From positions 631,641,041 through 631,705,040 of the forward strand of contig NC_081415.1 of NCBI RefSeq assembly GCF_030272615.1: DNA of 64,000 nt. Direction: 5' to 3'. The stretch is from Cryptomeria japonica (Eukaryota; Streptophyta; Pinopsida; Cupressales; Cupressaceae). Shown in pieces: positions 24,501 through 38,236 of the stretch (position 1 is the first letter of the stretch; every line of letters starts with the position of its first letter). The position numbers and the translations under genes were made by a program. The notes beneath the pieces were generated by a model, which worked only from the letters and a program-made list of their open reading frames with translations, was not told the origin of the DNA and searched no databases.

Positions 24501-25158
24501 TAATCACCATCAATCTCTATTATATTTTTTATTTTATTAATTTAAGTGGGTTGATGAATTATAAATTGTAAAGATGCGTACCTATTTTCTTCCTATGATA
24601 TCTTGCTAATTCTTGTTCAAGACGTCTTCATTCTATTTTAGGTGAATACTTTCGCGCAATCTTATTTACCCTTCTCCTTCTATTTTCCATCTCCTTCCTT
24701 TAAAAAATGCCTTATGAAAATTCCACACCAACAAAATTCACTTCAAAATGCCTTCTTTGTGAAAAATTTGAATTATCCCTCAAATTTTATATGTAAAAAA
24801 TTAAAAAAAAGCTTCTAGATTTATATGAAATTGTTCATAGCCAAAAATTTTTTAAAATTGGCCGATAGCGATTTCTATCGAACGTTGGCAGTTAAAATAG
24901 GCCATGTTTGATATAACATGGTCATTATAACAAAATTTGGGCCAAGGAGTTCGATAGAACATGGGTTCAATCAAACCCTAAAAGGTTTTATGAAACCCCT
25001 TTCGATAGAACATATGTTCTATCAAACCTCCTTGTTAGAGGTCTCTTCCCCAAACTCTCCTAGTTTTTGCATTTATTTCGAGCCTTTGATGCTCAAATTG
25101 GGTGCTCAGATGGATCAATCTTGACAAACCCAAATGCATGATAGTAGTACTCAAAGCG
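24501..25158. other. Spacer left of the copia element
   Basis: No gene recognised. Around 24870-25025 the motifs TTCGATAGAACAT and TGTTCTATC.AA recur in both orientations, giving weak hairpin potential. Confidence 0.4.
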
Positions 25159-25163
25159 AGATT

Positions 25164-26376
25164 TGTTGGAAAATTGGAGGAATTGATTATGTGTTGCATT
25201 GATGGTTTGTGATTGATGGAAACACTGACTGTTTTGGTTGTTTACCAGTTTTCGATAGGTTTCAGTAGAGCGGTTGGATTATGATATTGATCCGGTATGC
25301 TCCTATATGCTTCAGTTTTTGGAATTGGTTTGGATATTTCATTCATGCTATTCAGATGTGTATCACGATTAGTTGGTTTGGGATTTGATGACTCAGGAGC
25401 TATCATTTGTTCTAGTAAGCCTTTTGGTCACCGGTAAGGGTTCTACTGGTAGAGCTTTGTTAAAGATCTTTTTATGCATGTGATAAGTGGTGTTGGCGTG
25501 GTTTCTATATGTCTTTCAAGATGTTTTTGGTTATCTTGTTCATTTTCATGTTGATCGGTGGTGTTGGATTTGGGTCCGGACCTAATGCTATCTCAGCTAG
25601 GTTATGGACTGGTTTATGTAACGTGTTGGTGGATGATCCTAATGCATTTCCAGTTGGATCTATTGATTGATTATGTTGTTTCGGTATTAGGCCTACTTGG
25701 TTGATAATTAGATTGAGGGTTTATGTTATGAATTTATTATATTATCTTTTAGGTGGCCGACCTAATTGTTTAGGTCCCAGGTTGGTATAAATATGATGTA
25801 AGATCTCTTTGTAGATCATGGGCATATATTCATGGGTTTTTGGGATATAGGATATCTATGTGCGAATAAGGTTGTAATCATATGCAGAGGTTTTGGTCGA
25901 TCATAGGTGATCAAATTGGGTTGGTGAAAGAGGTTTAAGACCTCTGGTACTGAGCTTAACTGGAACTATATTCAGACATAGGAGATTCTATTCTTGCAGT
26001 TCACTCTTCTTTCCAGATTGTAGTTTGGATTTATTTTGTACTCAATGAGGCTCCTTTTGTGATGAGAAGTGCACTCTAGGTTGTTGGCCTTCCTGCATGT
26101 GTCGGCCCCTCTTTTTGTAATCACATACTACATAATATTATCTAGACTATGGGTAGGCTTCCCACCATGTTTTTTCCCTTTACCAAGTTTTCCACGTACA
26201 AATCTTGGTGTTATCTTTTGTGGATGGTTGGTAAATGTTCTATGGATTATATGTGTGCTTAACTATTATATTTTCTATTCCGGTAATAAGGTTTTAATGC
26301 TTAAAGTTCTATAATCTGTTAACAACTGATTCACCCCCCCTCTTAGTTGTTCATCAGTTATTTGAGTTGTCTAACA
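25164..26376 (+). repeat. Copia 5' LTR
   Basis: 1213 bp; begins TGTTGGAAAATTGG and ends TCTAACA, next to the primer site. A TATAAATA box is at 25786-25793, just after a GGTGGCCGACCTAATTG motif. Confidence 0.93.
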
Positions 26377-26432
26377 ATTGGTATCAAAGCCTGGTCCTCT
26401 CTGCAGAAGCTTAACCACTTGAGGAAGATCCT

Positions 26433-27430
26433 ATGGCATCCAATAGTTCAAGTTCATCAAGTTCATGTGCATCTTTTTTCCGGAGAGAAATTCCTAGGCT
26501 TGATGGAAAAAATTACAGAGTATGGAAGATTCAGATGGAGATTCATCTGAGATGTCTTAGTAAGGATATTTGGGAGATCACTAAGAAAGGATATATACCT
26601 CATAATACAACATCTGGCAATCCTCCTTCGACAGGCTTGGATAAGGAAATTGAAAATGATTGCAGAGCTAGAGAAGCCCTTTTGTGTGCACTTTTTGATC
26701 AGCAAGTTATGGGACTAACCGACAAATCAATGACAAAGGTTATATGGGATAAATTGGAGACTGAATGAAGGTGGCCCTACTATTAAAATTGATAAACTTG
26801 ATGGTTACCGAGTGAGATATGTGAACCTAAATATGAAAGAAGATGAAAGGATTACTACTTTTATGGGGAGAGTTAATGAAATTATTCCGAGAATTCAGTG
26901 TTGTAGTGGATCTTTGAGCGAAGATGAAATAGTTTCTAAAGTATTTAGAGCTTTGCCACTGGCTTATAAGATGAAGGCTACAACAATTAATGGGTTGAGA
27001 ACAATGGCAAACACCTTTGTTAATAGGGATACCTTGGTTGGGAAGTTATCTGCTTTTGAGCTTGAGGAATTTGGTCCTTCTGGAGTTGCAAAATCTGAAC
27101 CTGCTTTTCATGCATCTACATCATCTAATGACAAGAGTGATTGGAAAGCCTTATACGCTAAGGAACTGGAGGAAATGAAGAAAGAAGATGAAGAGTTTGA
27201 GCAACTTGAAGCCCTATTTTCTAGAAGAGTACCTAAAGATCCGACATGAAGTAAGTATGAAGGAAAATCACCTTTTAAATGTTTCACATGTAATAAGATA
27301 GGTCATTTTGCATCTAGATTTCCTAAAAGGAATTCAAGATTTGAGGAAAGAGCTAGAATATCTCTTAGGCCTATCCATGATTACCAAAACAAGCATAAGT
27401 ACAAGAGGAACAAAGAAAAATCATGCTACT
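26433..27430 (+). pseudogene. Copia gag
   Basis: Starts MASNSSSSSSS and reads IPRLDGKNYRVWKIQMEIHL, the copia gag N-terminal domain. A frameshift near 26765 moves the reading to 26812-27249 (GRVNEIIPRI, FRALPLAYKM). A TGA at 27247 precedes one zinc knuckle (about 27280-27325), which reads C-x2-C-x4-H-x4-F; the last Cys is lost. Confidence 0.9.
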
Positions 27431-30400
27431 ATGGAGATGAGGAAGGTGTGACTGATTCTGATGATGAACCATCACAAGATTCAGCTAGTGGATCTAGTAA
27501 TGGAAAGGAATGGGTATTCTTGGTTATCAAGGAAGATGATTCAGTACCTGAAGAAAAGGCCCTTGCTGCTAAAGTTGAAGACAAGGATGAATGGGTGATA
27601 GATAGTGGGTGTTCATATCATATGATTGGAGATAAAAGAAAGTTTTCATCTTTGCAAGAATTTGATGGCGGTCTGGTTAGATTTGGAGATGGAAAACCAT
27701 GCATGATCAAGGGAAGATGAACTATATCATTGGATGGTAAGCATGATACTGATAATGTTTATTATGTTGAAGGTTTAAGGCATAATATTTTGAGTGTAGG
27801 AAAGTTGTTGGATAAGGGATCTCAATTACAGTTCAAGGATGGAAAATGCAAGATTATTAATAGTTCTGGATTGGAGATTGCAACCAGTACTCAGACTAAA
27901 GGTAACTATTTCATTTGAACTCTAGTGAGAAGACATGTTTGGTTGCACAAATTGATGAGAGTTGGATATGGCATAAGAGGTTGTGTCATATATGTAAATT
28001 TTGATTGTATTGTAAAGATCAGTTCTACTAAGGTAGTTAGAGATATACCTAAGATTGTGAAGCCCTATAATCAGTATGTAAGGAATGTCAAATGGGAAAG
28101 CAAGTCTGAACTTCTTTTAAGAGTATACAAGATAAATCTAATGATGCTCTTGATCTTATTCATACTAATTTGTTTGGTCCTGCTAGAATCAAAAGTTTTC
28201 AGGGTGATAGATATTTTATGCCAATTGTTGATGACTATTATAGAATGATGTGGGTTACTTTTCTAAGGGAGAAATATGAAGCATTCAAAAATTTAAGATC
28301 TTTAAAGCTAAAGTTGAGATAGAGACAGGATTGAAGATTAAATACTTAAGGTCTGATCAGGGTGGAGAATTCACATCCGGTGAATTTAACAGTTATTGTG
28401 AAAAGAATGGGATAATGAGACAATTATCTAAACCCCGAACACCTCAACAGAATGGAGATGTGGAAAGGAAGAACAAAACTATCTTGTATGCGGCTAGAAC
28501 TATGATTATGGAAGCTAATATACCTCATATCTATTGGAGAGGAGTTTTGAGAACAATGGTATACACATTCAACATAGTTCATATCAAAGGAGACACTAAT
28601 AAGACATCTTATGAGATATGGTTTGGTCATACACTTACAATTAAGTATTTTAGAATCTTTGGTAGTAAATGCTATATCAAAAGAGATGATTCCATTGGAA
28701 AGTTTGATCCTAGATGTGATGAAGGGATATTTATTGGTTATTCTAATGAAAGAAAAGCATATAGATTTTATAACAAAATATTACAGTGAATTGTGGAGAG
28801 CACTAATGTCAAGGTGGCTGAGGTGAACAAAAGTCAAATAAGAAATTATGAGAGAGAACCGGAACTGGAAATGATCATAACTGAACCGGTAGCACCTACA
28901 CCAAAACAGAATGTTGAACCTATTACTATAGTAGTATCAGGAAATTCAATAGTAATTGAAGATCAGAGCAAAGGAACATAAATTCATAAGACTCCTACGT
29001 ATGTTAGGTTAAATCATTCAGAAGATCAGATCATTGGAGACAAGAATAAAGGAGTGATGACAAGAAGAAGGTTGGCAGCTGATGAGTTATGTTTAATTTC
29101 TAAAATTAAACTAGCATTAGTAATTGAAGCATGCAAAGATGAATGTTGGATAAAAGATATGGAAGAGGAATTAGATTAGATAGAAAAGAATAATACATGG
29201 ACTTTAGTTCCTCGACCTAAAAATAAGAATGTTATTGGAATTAAATGGGTTTTTAGGAATAAATTGAATGAATATGAACAAGTTGTGAGGAATAAGGCTA
29301 GATTGGTTTGTAAAGGATATTCTCAGAAGGAAGGAATTGTTTGTGATGAGACTTTTTCTCCGGTAGCTAGGATTGAAGTTGTGAGATTGTTTCTTGCTTA
29401 TGCTGCCCATCAGAACTACAAGGTTTATTAGATGGATGTTAAGTGTGCATTTCTAAATGGAGATCTTGAAGAGGAAGTTTACATTGAGCATCTTGATGGA
29501 TTTTCACTTTCAGATGACAAAAACATGGTTTGCAGGTTAAGGAAATCTTTATATGGATTGAAACAAGCCCTTAGAGCTTGGTATGCAAGATTGGATAAAT
29601 ATCTTTTGAAGCTTGGTTTCACTAAAGGTAATGCTGACAATAATTTATATTATAAGATCACTAATGATGACATATTGATTGTTGAATTATTTGTTGATGA
29701 TATCATTTTTGGAGGTGAGGATAAGTTATGTATGAAATTCTCTGATAATATGAAGAATGAATTTAAGATGTCCATGATTTGGGAGATGAAATTTTTCTTA
29801 GGTTTGCAGATTACTTAGACTGATAAATGTATTTTCATCTATCAAACTAAGTATGCTAGGGAGTTGTTGAAGAAATTTGGTATGGAAAATTCTAAACCAG
29901 TTGGTATTCCTATGGTTACAAGTGAGAAATTGACTAAGATAGATGCATCAGCACCGGTAAATCCTACAAGTTACAAGTCTATGATTGGAGGTTTATTATA
30001 TCTTACTCGGACTAGAATGGATATAATGAATGTAGTTTGTATTGTATCAAGATATCAGAGTGATCCTAGAGAGAATCATGAGAGTGCGGTGAAAAGGATT
30101 GTCAGGTATTTGCAAGAAACAACTGAATATGGTTTGTGGTATCCTAAAAATGATTATTTTACACTATGTGCATATACAAATATAGATTGGGCTCGAGATG
30201 TTGATGACTAAAAGAGCACATCCGGTGGAGCTTTCTTTCTTGGAAAGAAACTTGTTTCATAGATTAGCAAGAAGCAGTCATGTACCTCTTTATCTACTGT
30301 TGAAGCTGAGTATGTTGCTACTGCTACTAACTATAAACAAGTTCTATGAATGAAGAAAATGTTAAAGGATATAAGGGTGAATTGTAATGAACTGGTAGTT

Positions 30401-30643
30401 ATTCACTGTGATAACTCTGCTGCTATTGACATATCAAAGAATCCGGTATTTCATTCTAAGGCAAAACATATATCTATCAAGTATAACTTTTTGAAGGAGA
30501 AGGTGGAAGAAAATGAAGTCAGACTGGTTTATGTGAACACTAAAGAGCATATTGAAGATATCTTCACTAAAACTTTGCCTAAGGAATCATTTGAGTACTT
30601 TAGAGACAAATTAGGGGTTTCTGTCCCTCTGGTAGAGACTTGA
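27431..30643 (+). pseudogene. Copia pol (protease, integrase, RT, RNase H)
   Basis: Protease: WVIDSGCSYHM (about 27592). Gag-pre-integrase: HNILSVGKLLDKG (about 27780). Integrase core: VDDYYRMMWVTF (about 28225), LRSDQGGEFTS (28350) and QQNGDVERKN (28450), giving the D-D-E triad. Reverse transcriptase: MDVKCAFLNGDLEEEVY (29432), SLYGLKQALRAWY and ELFVDDIIFGG (29685; YVDD reads FVDD). RNase H: VEAEYVATATN (30300) and HCDNSAAIDISKNPVFHSK-type sequence (30395). Interrupted by about ten stops and several frameshifts. Many stops fit CAG-to-TAG, CGA-to-TGA or TGG-to-TAG/TGA changes. Confidence 0.93.
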
Positions 30644-30970
30644 GTGATGTTGATTGGCTTCAATCTCGTATGCATTTACTACTATTCATTCTGGATTGAT
30701 ATGTTGTTGCTACTACTCAGGGGGAGTAGTCAGCTATGTGGTTATGTGGAGAGATATATGTGAAAAATAGAGCTTAAAAGAATATCAGTCAAAGTGAGAC
30801 TAGAGCTTAACATGGATATATCATTCATGGGGGGAGTTTGTTAACTTCATTGTAATATCATCTTATGGGAGATTGTTGGTTGTCTTCCTTTGGGGGAGAC
30901 TTGTTTGACATTTCTTGGCACTTGGATGTTTTTCACATCTAGTGTTGCCATCAATGCCAAAGGGGGAGAT

Positions 30971-32199
30971 TGTTGGCAAATTGGCGGAATTGATTATGTG
31001 TTGCATTGATGTTTTTGTCATTGATGGCAACACTGACTATTTTGGTTGTTTACCAGTTTCTGGTAGGTTCCAATAGAGCAGTTGGATTATGATATTGATC
31101 CGGTATGCTTCGGTATGCTTTGGTTTGTGGAATTGGTTTGGATCTATCATTCATGCTATTTAGATGTGTATCATGATCAGGTGGTTTGGGATTTGATGAC
31201 TCAAGAGCTATCATTTGTTCTAGTAAGCCTTTTGGTCATTGGTAAGGGTTCTGCCAGTAGAACTTTGTTGAAGATATTTTGATGCACGTGATAAGTGGTG
31301 TTGGCGCGACTTCTAGATGGCTTTCAGGATGTTGTTGGTTATCTTGTTCATGTTCTTGTTGATTGGTGGTGTTGGATTTGGGTCTAGACCTAATGCTATC
31401 TCAGCTAGATAATGGACTGGTTTATGTAACGTGCTGGTGTATGATCTTGATGCGTTTCTGATTGGATCTATTGATTGAATTATGTTGTTTCAGTTTTAGG
31501 CCGACTTGGTTGATCATTGGATTGCGGGTTTATGTTATTAATTTATTATATTTATCTTTTAGGTGGCCGACCTAATTGTTTAGGTCCTGGGTTGGTATAA
31601 ATATGATGTAAGATCTCTTTGTAGATCATGGGCATATATTCCTAGGTTTTGGGGATATAGGATTATCTATGTGCGAATAAGGTTTTTATCATATGCAGAG
31701 GTTTTGGTCGATTATAGGTGATCGAATTGGGTTGGTGAAAGAGGTTTAAGACCTCTGGTACTGAGCTTACCCAGAACTGTATGTAGGCATAGGAGATGCT
31801 ATTCTTGCAGTTAACTCTTCTTTCCAAGTTGTAGAGTAGATTTATTTTGTAGTTAGTGAGGATCCTTTTGTGATGAGCAGTGCACTCTAGGATGTTGGCC
31901 TTCCTGCATGTGCAGGCCTCTCTTTTTGTAATCACATACTTACTGCAGAAGTATTATCTGACCATGGGTAAGCTTTCCACTGTGGTTTTTCCCTTTACCG
32001 GGTTTTCCACATACAAATCTTGGTGTTATCTTTTGTGGATGGTTGGTAAATGTTTTGTGGATTATATGTGTGCTTAACTGTTATATCTGCTATTCTAGTA
32101 ATAAGGTTTTAATGCTTAAAGTTTTATAATATGTTAACAATTGATTCACCCCCACCCCCCCCCTCTCAGTTGTTCACTGGTTATCTAAGCTGTCTAACA
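30971..32199 (+). repeat. Copia 3' LTR
   Basis: 1229 bp; mirrors the 5' LTR from TGTTGGCAAATTGG to CTAACA, with TATAAATA at 31596-31603. Longer than the 5' copy through small indels, such as a longer C run near 32150. Confidence 0.93.
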
Positions 32200-32204
32200 A
32201 GATT

Positions 32205-32880
32205 TCCAATTATTGTTATTTTAATATATTGAGAACTTATTATGATTTTTTTTAGATTAATTAAACATAGGTTTCACACCAAACATCAACTTCTGTGTTC
32301 AATGCTTATGGAAAAATAGTAAATAAGTGAATTTAAAAAAAAAAAATCTATGTAATAGGTATTGAAGTTGTCTTTCCAACAAAAGAAAAAAAAATTGATA
32401 CATACACAACAAGTTACGATCTACCAAATGATTATATCTCAAAACTATAGTTAACTCAACTTCAAAACTTAATAAAATATAAATTACTAAAGATAATTTT
32501 ATAAAACCAATTGCAAACATTAGATATGGATTTTACAAAACTAAATTAAAAAAAAATCACATTCATATCTATTTTAGAAAAAATGTTATGCCTTACCAAA
32601 TGAGTATCACTCTTTAAAAATGTTTTTATTGTAAAAAACTAGTTTCTGAGGGAGATAAAAAAATGGATACAAATTGATTCCAAAAATTTTCAAAAAAATA
32701 TATTTATAATCTACACATAAAATGCCACAAATCGCTAGTTCACATCATCTACAAATTCCTTACGGTTTAGCAATATTAGGTGTCCGAATGTGAATTTTTT
32801 TTCTCAAAATGATTATTTCAATGTCAAAGTTGGCTAAAAAGTGCAACCCACTATTGTTGGATCACAAGTGTTATACTAGT
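32205..32880 (+). repeat. Dispersed repeat family Y, copy 1
   Basis: Aligns in the same orientation with 35780-36405 and in reverse with 59265-59700. Shared blocks include AAACATAGGTTT.CACCAAACATC, CACTCTTTAAAAATGTT and GTCAAAGTTGGC.AAAAA.TG. Non-coding; boundaries are unclear. Confidence 0.7.
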
Positions 32881-34330
32881 AAATATAAGAAGTTAGTTGT
32901 GAAAATAGTTGTGAAAACTCTTACAAGATTTAAGCATGCAAGATTTATGATATCAAGTAATGATCACAAGAATATCTATAAGCAAATCTAAAAGTGAAAT
33001 TGCTTCTATGAATAAAATCCTATTCTAACATGAATTTAAAAAAAATCAAAAGAGAGTAGGGTAACAAGAAGTGAAATGAAATTCTACTCTAACAAGACAA
33101 TGATAACTATAAACTTATCTTAACACACTAAAATGTTAGCTTAGATCTTTCAAACCAATGTTGAATTAATTAGAATTCCACAATTAATAACAACACAAGT
33201 GTAATCATCCAAGGAAAGACAACAAACTCAAAATATTTTCAAAATCCGTCGATTAGAAGATGATACACATGCTTAGAACTTAGGCAAAATATTATAACTG
33301 AACATCAAATGTAGATCAAATTAACTTATCCAACATGTGATAGACTAAATTCACAATAATAAATACCAAATGGTCAAATAAACTCAATTGTAGCAAACAA
33401 CATATATCTAATTTGTTTAAAATATTAAAAATGCATAATATCTTGTAAATGAACACAACAAATTTTGTATAATATCTATCTATAGTGCAAGAAAATGAAT
33501 TTTCTAACCTTTTATACATACACACAAGTTTTTTTAAATAGTTTTACATCAAACTTGTCAATATCATGACTAAGGTTTGGCAAAAACAACTTGGAATCCC
33601 AAAAAATGTTTACCCAAACTAAACTTGAATCAAACTAATATCCAACTAAATCATATTTTAGTCTAATTCATGACCAAATTTGTGAAACAAGTGGGACATT
33701 ATTTTCAAACAAGGAAAATACAAAAAATTGGCCCTAAAATAGTGGCTATAACTCTAGTTTATATGGTGGGCCTTTGGGTGTTGTTCCCTAACTTGAGTTC
33801 ACTTCAAATGTGGCATTCCTTACATGAGATGAAGCTAGAAATTAATCTACAACTAGAGCTCAAACCTAGTGGAGTGAGAGACATAAAATCATTCTCAAAC
33901 TCACCCATAAACTATAGTCTTTCTCTTTAATGTGAGGGAAAACTCACTGGGTGATGTGAATGTTATGAGAAGGAAATACAACACAAAAAATCTTCATTTT
34001 AAAACCTGATCTCATGAAAACTTATACAAAAACTTTCCGCAACACCCATATCAACCTAGATTTCATAAATTCATAATGAAAGAATGTTTACTCTTCTCCT
34101 ACATCTAGGAAAACCCAATTAAAATAATTCACCACTTGATTAAGATCTTCAAAGTTTGGGGTCTTTTTATATTCAATCTTTTATGAATTGAGAATAACTC
34201 AAATTTTCTATTTGATCTTGATGACTTAAGAATAACTCAACTTTTCTAATTTCTTTGTTAAATCTTTATAGCTAGGAATATCAAATTGCATTTTCACTAT
34301 CTTTTTCCTTTATAAGTGTCATATGGAGGA
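32881..34330. other. AT-rich spacer, nothing recognised
   Basis: Short open frames only, without conserved motifs. Confidence 0.45.
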
Positions 34331-36517
34331 TGCATAATATATTGAGAGGGGGAGGGGTGTGTGAATCAGTATATCTAATTTTCATTTTATGTTAAACATT
34401 AATTACAACACATAAATTCTCCAATCAATAAACATGAACCAACAAATTTTCTTAAGTTAAGCTCCTTAATGATGCAACAATTTAAATCAAGTGAAACAAC
34501 AAACAACTAGACATAATGAACACCGGATATACGTGGAAACCTAGGATCAGAAAAAACATAGTTAGAATATTTGCTTGTATCTACTACCAAAATCTAGCCT
34601 CACAAAATAATGGATTAATTACAAAGATTAAGTAGGCACCAACCTACTGGAGACAAAAATCTCCTTAAGTACAGTGAGCACCAACCCACTACAGACACCA
34701 ATCTCATACATGCCTAGGTCTGAGAAACAACTTATTAGCTAGGAACTCAATCTCAACAATGTGAAATATATGATTTTAGGAACTTCAAGATACAACTTTA
34801 TTTTTATCAAATGAGTCTTCATACACTCTTCTTTTCATCTGATAATATTCTAATAATGGTGCACACAAATCAGAAAAACCTCACTTTGTCTCATCCTCCA
34901 ATTGGTATGTTATGAACTTGTGACCTCAAAAGTACATGCACCTCATCACATAGAAAACACTTGAAATGAATCTAGGAAACTCATATATATGTGTCACAAC
35001 TACAATTATAATTATAAGTTGGTCTAAAACATAACTAAATATTTACAAGTTGGTCACACAATATTTCTTCACCAAATGTGTAGTAGGCTAGGTCCTAATC
35101 AACCCATACACAAATCAATACAAGGGAACATGCCACATGCATCACAAGGTATCATAAGTAGATCCTAAAGGTTGTATGTGTGCAATATATGATAGACACA
35201 CATGCTACAAGTTATTCATAAGCTAGCCATATAAAACGTGTAATAGGTTTGGCCCAAAAAGCTCACACATAGTTCTACACAAGGAAACATGTCTTGTGGA
35301 TCATACTGAGGATAAATCTAATCTCAAGGAACATCCAAACTTAATTTTTGGATGCACACACACAAAACAACTGCTGCATCACATTCGAACACAAACAAGG
35401 TTTGTTAGCAACACAGTCGCTAAACAGGTGAAACAATCATTGTGTTCCACTACACTATAATTCTAGAAACACTAGATATTGATGGAGCATGTGTAGGCAT
35501 ACTTTCCTTACAAACTGTAAGTCACAAATCTTAGGCATAATTAGCGAATGTGGACCTCTACAAGTTACTAGAGCAGGCATATTGGCTAGGTAACTGCAAC
35601 CAACTTTCTTGAATATACTCTAGAACACTCCCATTGCCTTGAATACTTGGACCATGATAATACATACTCATCTCAGTCAATTTAAAGTTCATATCAATGA
35701 ATGTGCTTGTCACAACTCAAAATGATCTGACATGACATGATATGTAACTTAAATTCTCCAACATTTCAAATACAATAGACTATATTTTTATTACATATTG
35801 AGTTTATTATGAAGTTGTTTTGAATATTTACTAAACATAGGTTTTTCACCAAACATCATCTTCTCTATTCAACGCATTTGGAAAAATACTAAACTAATTC
35901 ATAGCTTTTTTGAAAAATATCTATGCCCTAGGTATTGATGTCCTCTTTCTAACCAAAAGAAAAAAATTGAATTTTGATATATGCAGAATAAGTTATGAGT
36001 TCAAACGCACACCTATGTCTAAATTATAATTAGTTCAACTTCCAAACTTAATAAAATAAAAAATATTCAACATATCATTATGAAACCAACTGCATGCCTT
36101 AGGTATTGATGTTACAAACCTAAATTCTAAAGAATCAACTTTTATCATTTGTAAAAAAAATTCATGTGTTATGGATTGCACATCACTCTTTAAAAATGTT
36201 GTTTGCTGTTAAAAACTAGTTATCTAAGGAGATGGAAAAATGAATACAAATTGATTAAAAAAAAATTTAAAAATATATATTTAGAATCTATATTCAAAAT
36301 GTCACAAATCACTGGTTCACATAATCTTGAATTTCCTAATGGTTTTTCTCAAAATATTCATTTTAGTGTCAAAGTTGGCCAAAAAATGTAACCCACTATT
36401 GTGAGATCGCCCTATAGGAGTAAGCAACTTGACTAAAATTCCATTGAAGACATCTATCCAACTATATCCCTCAGAGAAAAAATTCTTTTGACATCAATGA
36501 CAACTTTTTGTTCAACA
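34331..36517 (-). repeat. Probable 3' LTR of the outer copia element
   Basis: 34335-35170 aligns with 58449-59235, which adjoins copia gag. On the minus strand the left end has CTGATTCAC followed by a C-rich/CTCTC stretch, and an inner GGTTTCCACGTATAT.CGGTGTT block. Both are features shared with the other copia LTRs in this window. The start is tentatively TGTTGAAC at 36517. A copy of family Y (35780-36405) lies inside it. Confidence 0.55.
35780..36405 (+). repeat. Dispersed repeat family Y, copy 2
   Basis: Aligns with copy 1 throughout with moderate divergence; it lies within the LTR-like block at 34331-36517. Confidence 0.7.
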
Positions 36518-36719
36518 ATATCCCATTTTGTCATTAATGGAAAACAAAAAAATATTGTTGGCTCATTAACATAAATTATGAAAATCTAATATGTCAGGAC
36601 CGAGGACCCCCCTATCTGAAATAAATTGAGCTCCATTCTTCATAGAATTTTGAGTTTATTTATTCCCCTTTGACATCAATGGAAAAGGTCAACAATCCAT
36701 TTCTCAACTTCTAGAATGA

Positions 36720-37042
36720 CTCCCCCTAAGTCCATTCACCAATTATCCTTCTGAACCATTCTTGAAGACCATCAAGTCTTCATGCAATAGGGAGTGAACA
36801 CACCCCCTCAAATTGTATTTCCTCTTGATTCAAGATGAGGGAGAAACAAATCCAAACTTCTTGTAGAGATACTCAAAGGTATCCTTGGGAAGAGGTTTTG
36901 TGGAGAAATATCTAATGGTTCCTTATTCTCAACATACTCCAACTTTACTTGCTTGTATGCAACTTTCTCTTAGGAATTGATACTCAATTTCAATGTTCTC
37001 TATCCTTAAGTGCATTACTAGATTCTTTTAGATATTGATAGG
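36720..37042 (-). pseudogene. Outer copia RNase H C-terminus
   Basis: On the minus strand the translation, through stops, has the 'HIEI.YQFLREKV', 'VKLEYV.NKE' and 'LDIS..NLFP' progression of a copia RNase H tail (the D-I-F-T-K-P-L-P region, degraded). It stops abruptly at 37043, where the gypsy LTR begins. It is inferred to be the other half of the copia pol at 55578-58445. Confidence 0.7.
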
Positions 37043-38236
37043 TGTAAAGGGTGAAAAATTTAGGGTTTCCACCCAAAGGAGAATGAAAACCACTAATTTT
37101 TTGATTTAAGACCTTTACATTCAAAAGGGTTAGAATCCACTAGATCTAGTAACAAATTAGATAAGGACTAAATACTAAGTTGATTGGATCAATTTGGTTA
37201 ATTCGGGTTCCCTCTTTTGTGGGTTGAAGTGCTGATTAGTATAAAATACTGAGAATTGGAAATAAAACTGAGAAAATAGTGAGCTATGGCTATGGGATTT
37301 CATTGTGCACCTGGAATTTAGCAATATAAGCTGATTCAAACCCGCCCCTTGAACAATGGCCCAAAAAAGTAGGGATTGTGACATGGCAACACAGTCCTCC
37401 AAAATTTCCACACACTAAAAAGGGTTGTTCCATCTCTGTGTCTGAAGCTTATTCTGAGAAGTACATCTATGCACCTATTTCCTACACATTGAAAGAAAAG
37501 GAAAAAGGTTGGGAATAGGGGTTTGCCTAAGTCAAACTATAGTTGAGGAATCAACCTTGAATGAAATTTTGTAAATACTGAAATAAATAATGGAAATGTA
37601 TACCTTAGATTTGCAATGATTGATGATGATGTTTTGATTCTTAAATGTAATCACATATGTTGTATGAAATTGCATGAACATGACAAAACCCTAACACATA
37701 CACATGCTTGCAAATGTAGGATGTAATGTTGCTCCACAATGGATAGATGAAGAATATGAAACCTTGAAGACCTCTAGAAATGCTTGGTGATGAATGCTCC
37801 AATACTTGAATACTTGCTTGCTTGACTATAGTTCTCCTTTCCTTATGATCGTATCATTTGTAAATCAAAATGAGAGGGGAAGGCCTCCTTATATACTTGC
37901 TTGTCATAAAACATATTGATTTTCCAACATAAGTCGACACAGAGGAAGGGGATCTCGCTCATTTTTTAAATGTTAAAATGGGTTTAAAAAGGGCCCAATT
38001 TAGGGAGGACCAAGGTGCTACTCCCTAGTCCTAGTGAGGACCAAAGCACTATTCCTTGTTCCTACCCTATTTTGGGTTAGAATTAAGGGTCCCAACAAGG
38101 TGAAATGTGATATAAAGGCCATTATTGCATGGTACAAGCATAAATGGGTCCTAGTTAGGCATAGGGATGAGAAACACTAAGGTGAGGGCCCAAAATGTGG
38201 TCAAAATTGTAAAGGGTGAAATTTTAGGATGCTACA
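37043..38236 (-). repeat. Gypsy derivative 3' LTR
   Basis: On the minus strand begins TGTAGCATCCTAAAATTTC at 38236, right after AAAGTGGGGGCTAAA, and ends ..CACCCTTTACA at 37043. Confidence 0.8.

Larger units (their letters stand above)
25164..32199 (+). mobile_element. Ty1/copia LTR retrotransposon, complete but dead
   Basis: 5' LTR 25164-26376, 3' LTR 30971-32199, both TGTTGG..CTAACA. A perfect 5-bp target duplication AGATT is at 25159-25163 and 32200-32204. A primer site TGGTATCAAAGC (26379-26390, initiator-Met tRNA type) and a polypurine tract AAAGGGGGAGAT (30959-30970) are present. Integrase precedes reverse transcriptase, the copia order. The two LTRs differ at about one base in ten over their first 150 bp by eye, so the insertion is old. 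Confidence 0.95.

Noticed and set aside
24840-25130. TTCGATAGAACAT / TGTTCTATC inverted motifs as a regulatory palindrome
   Set aside because: The motifs are irregularly spaced and the arms too short to separate from chance; kept only as a note.
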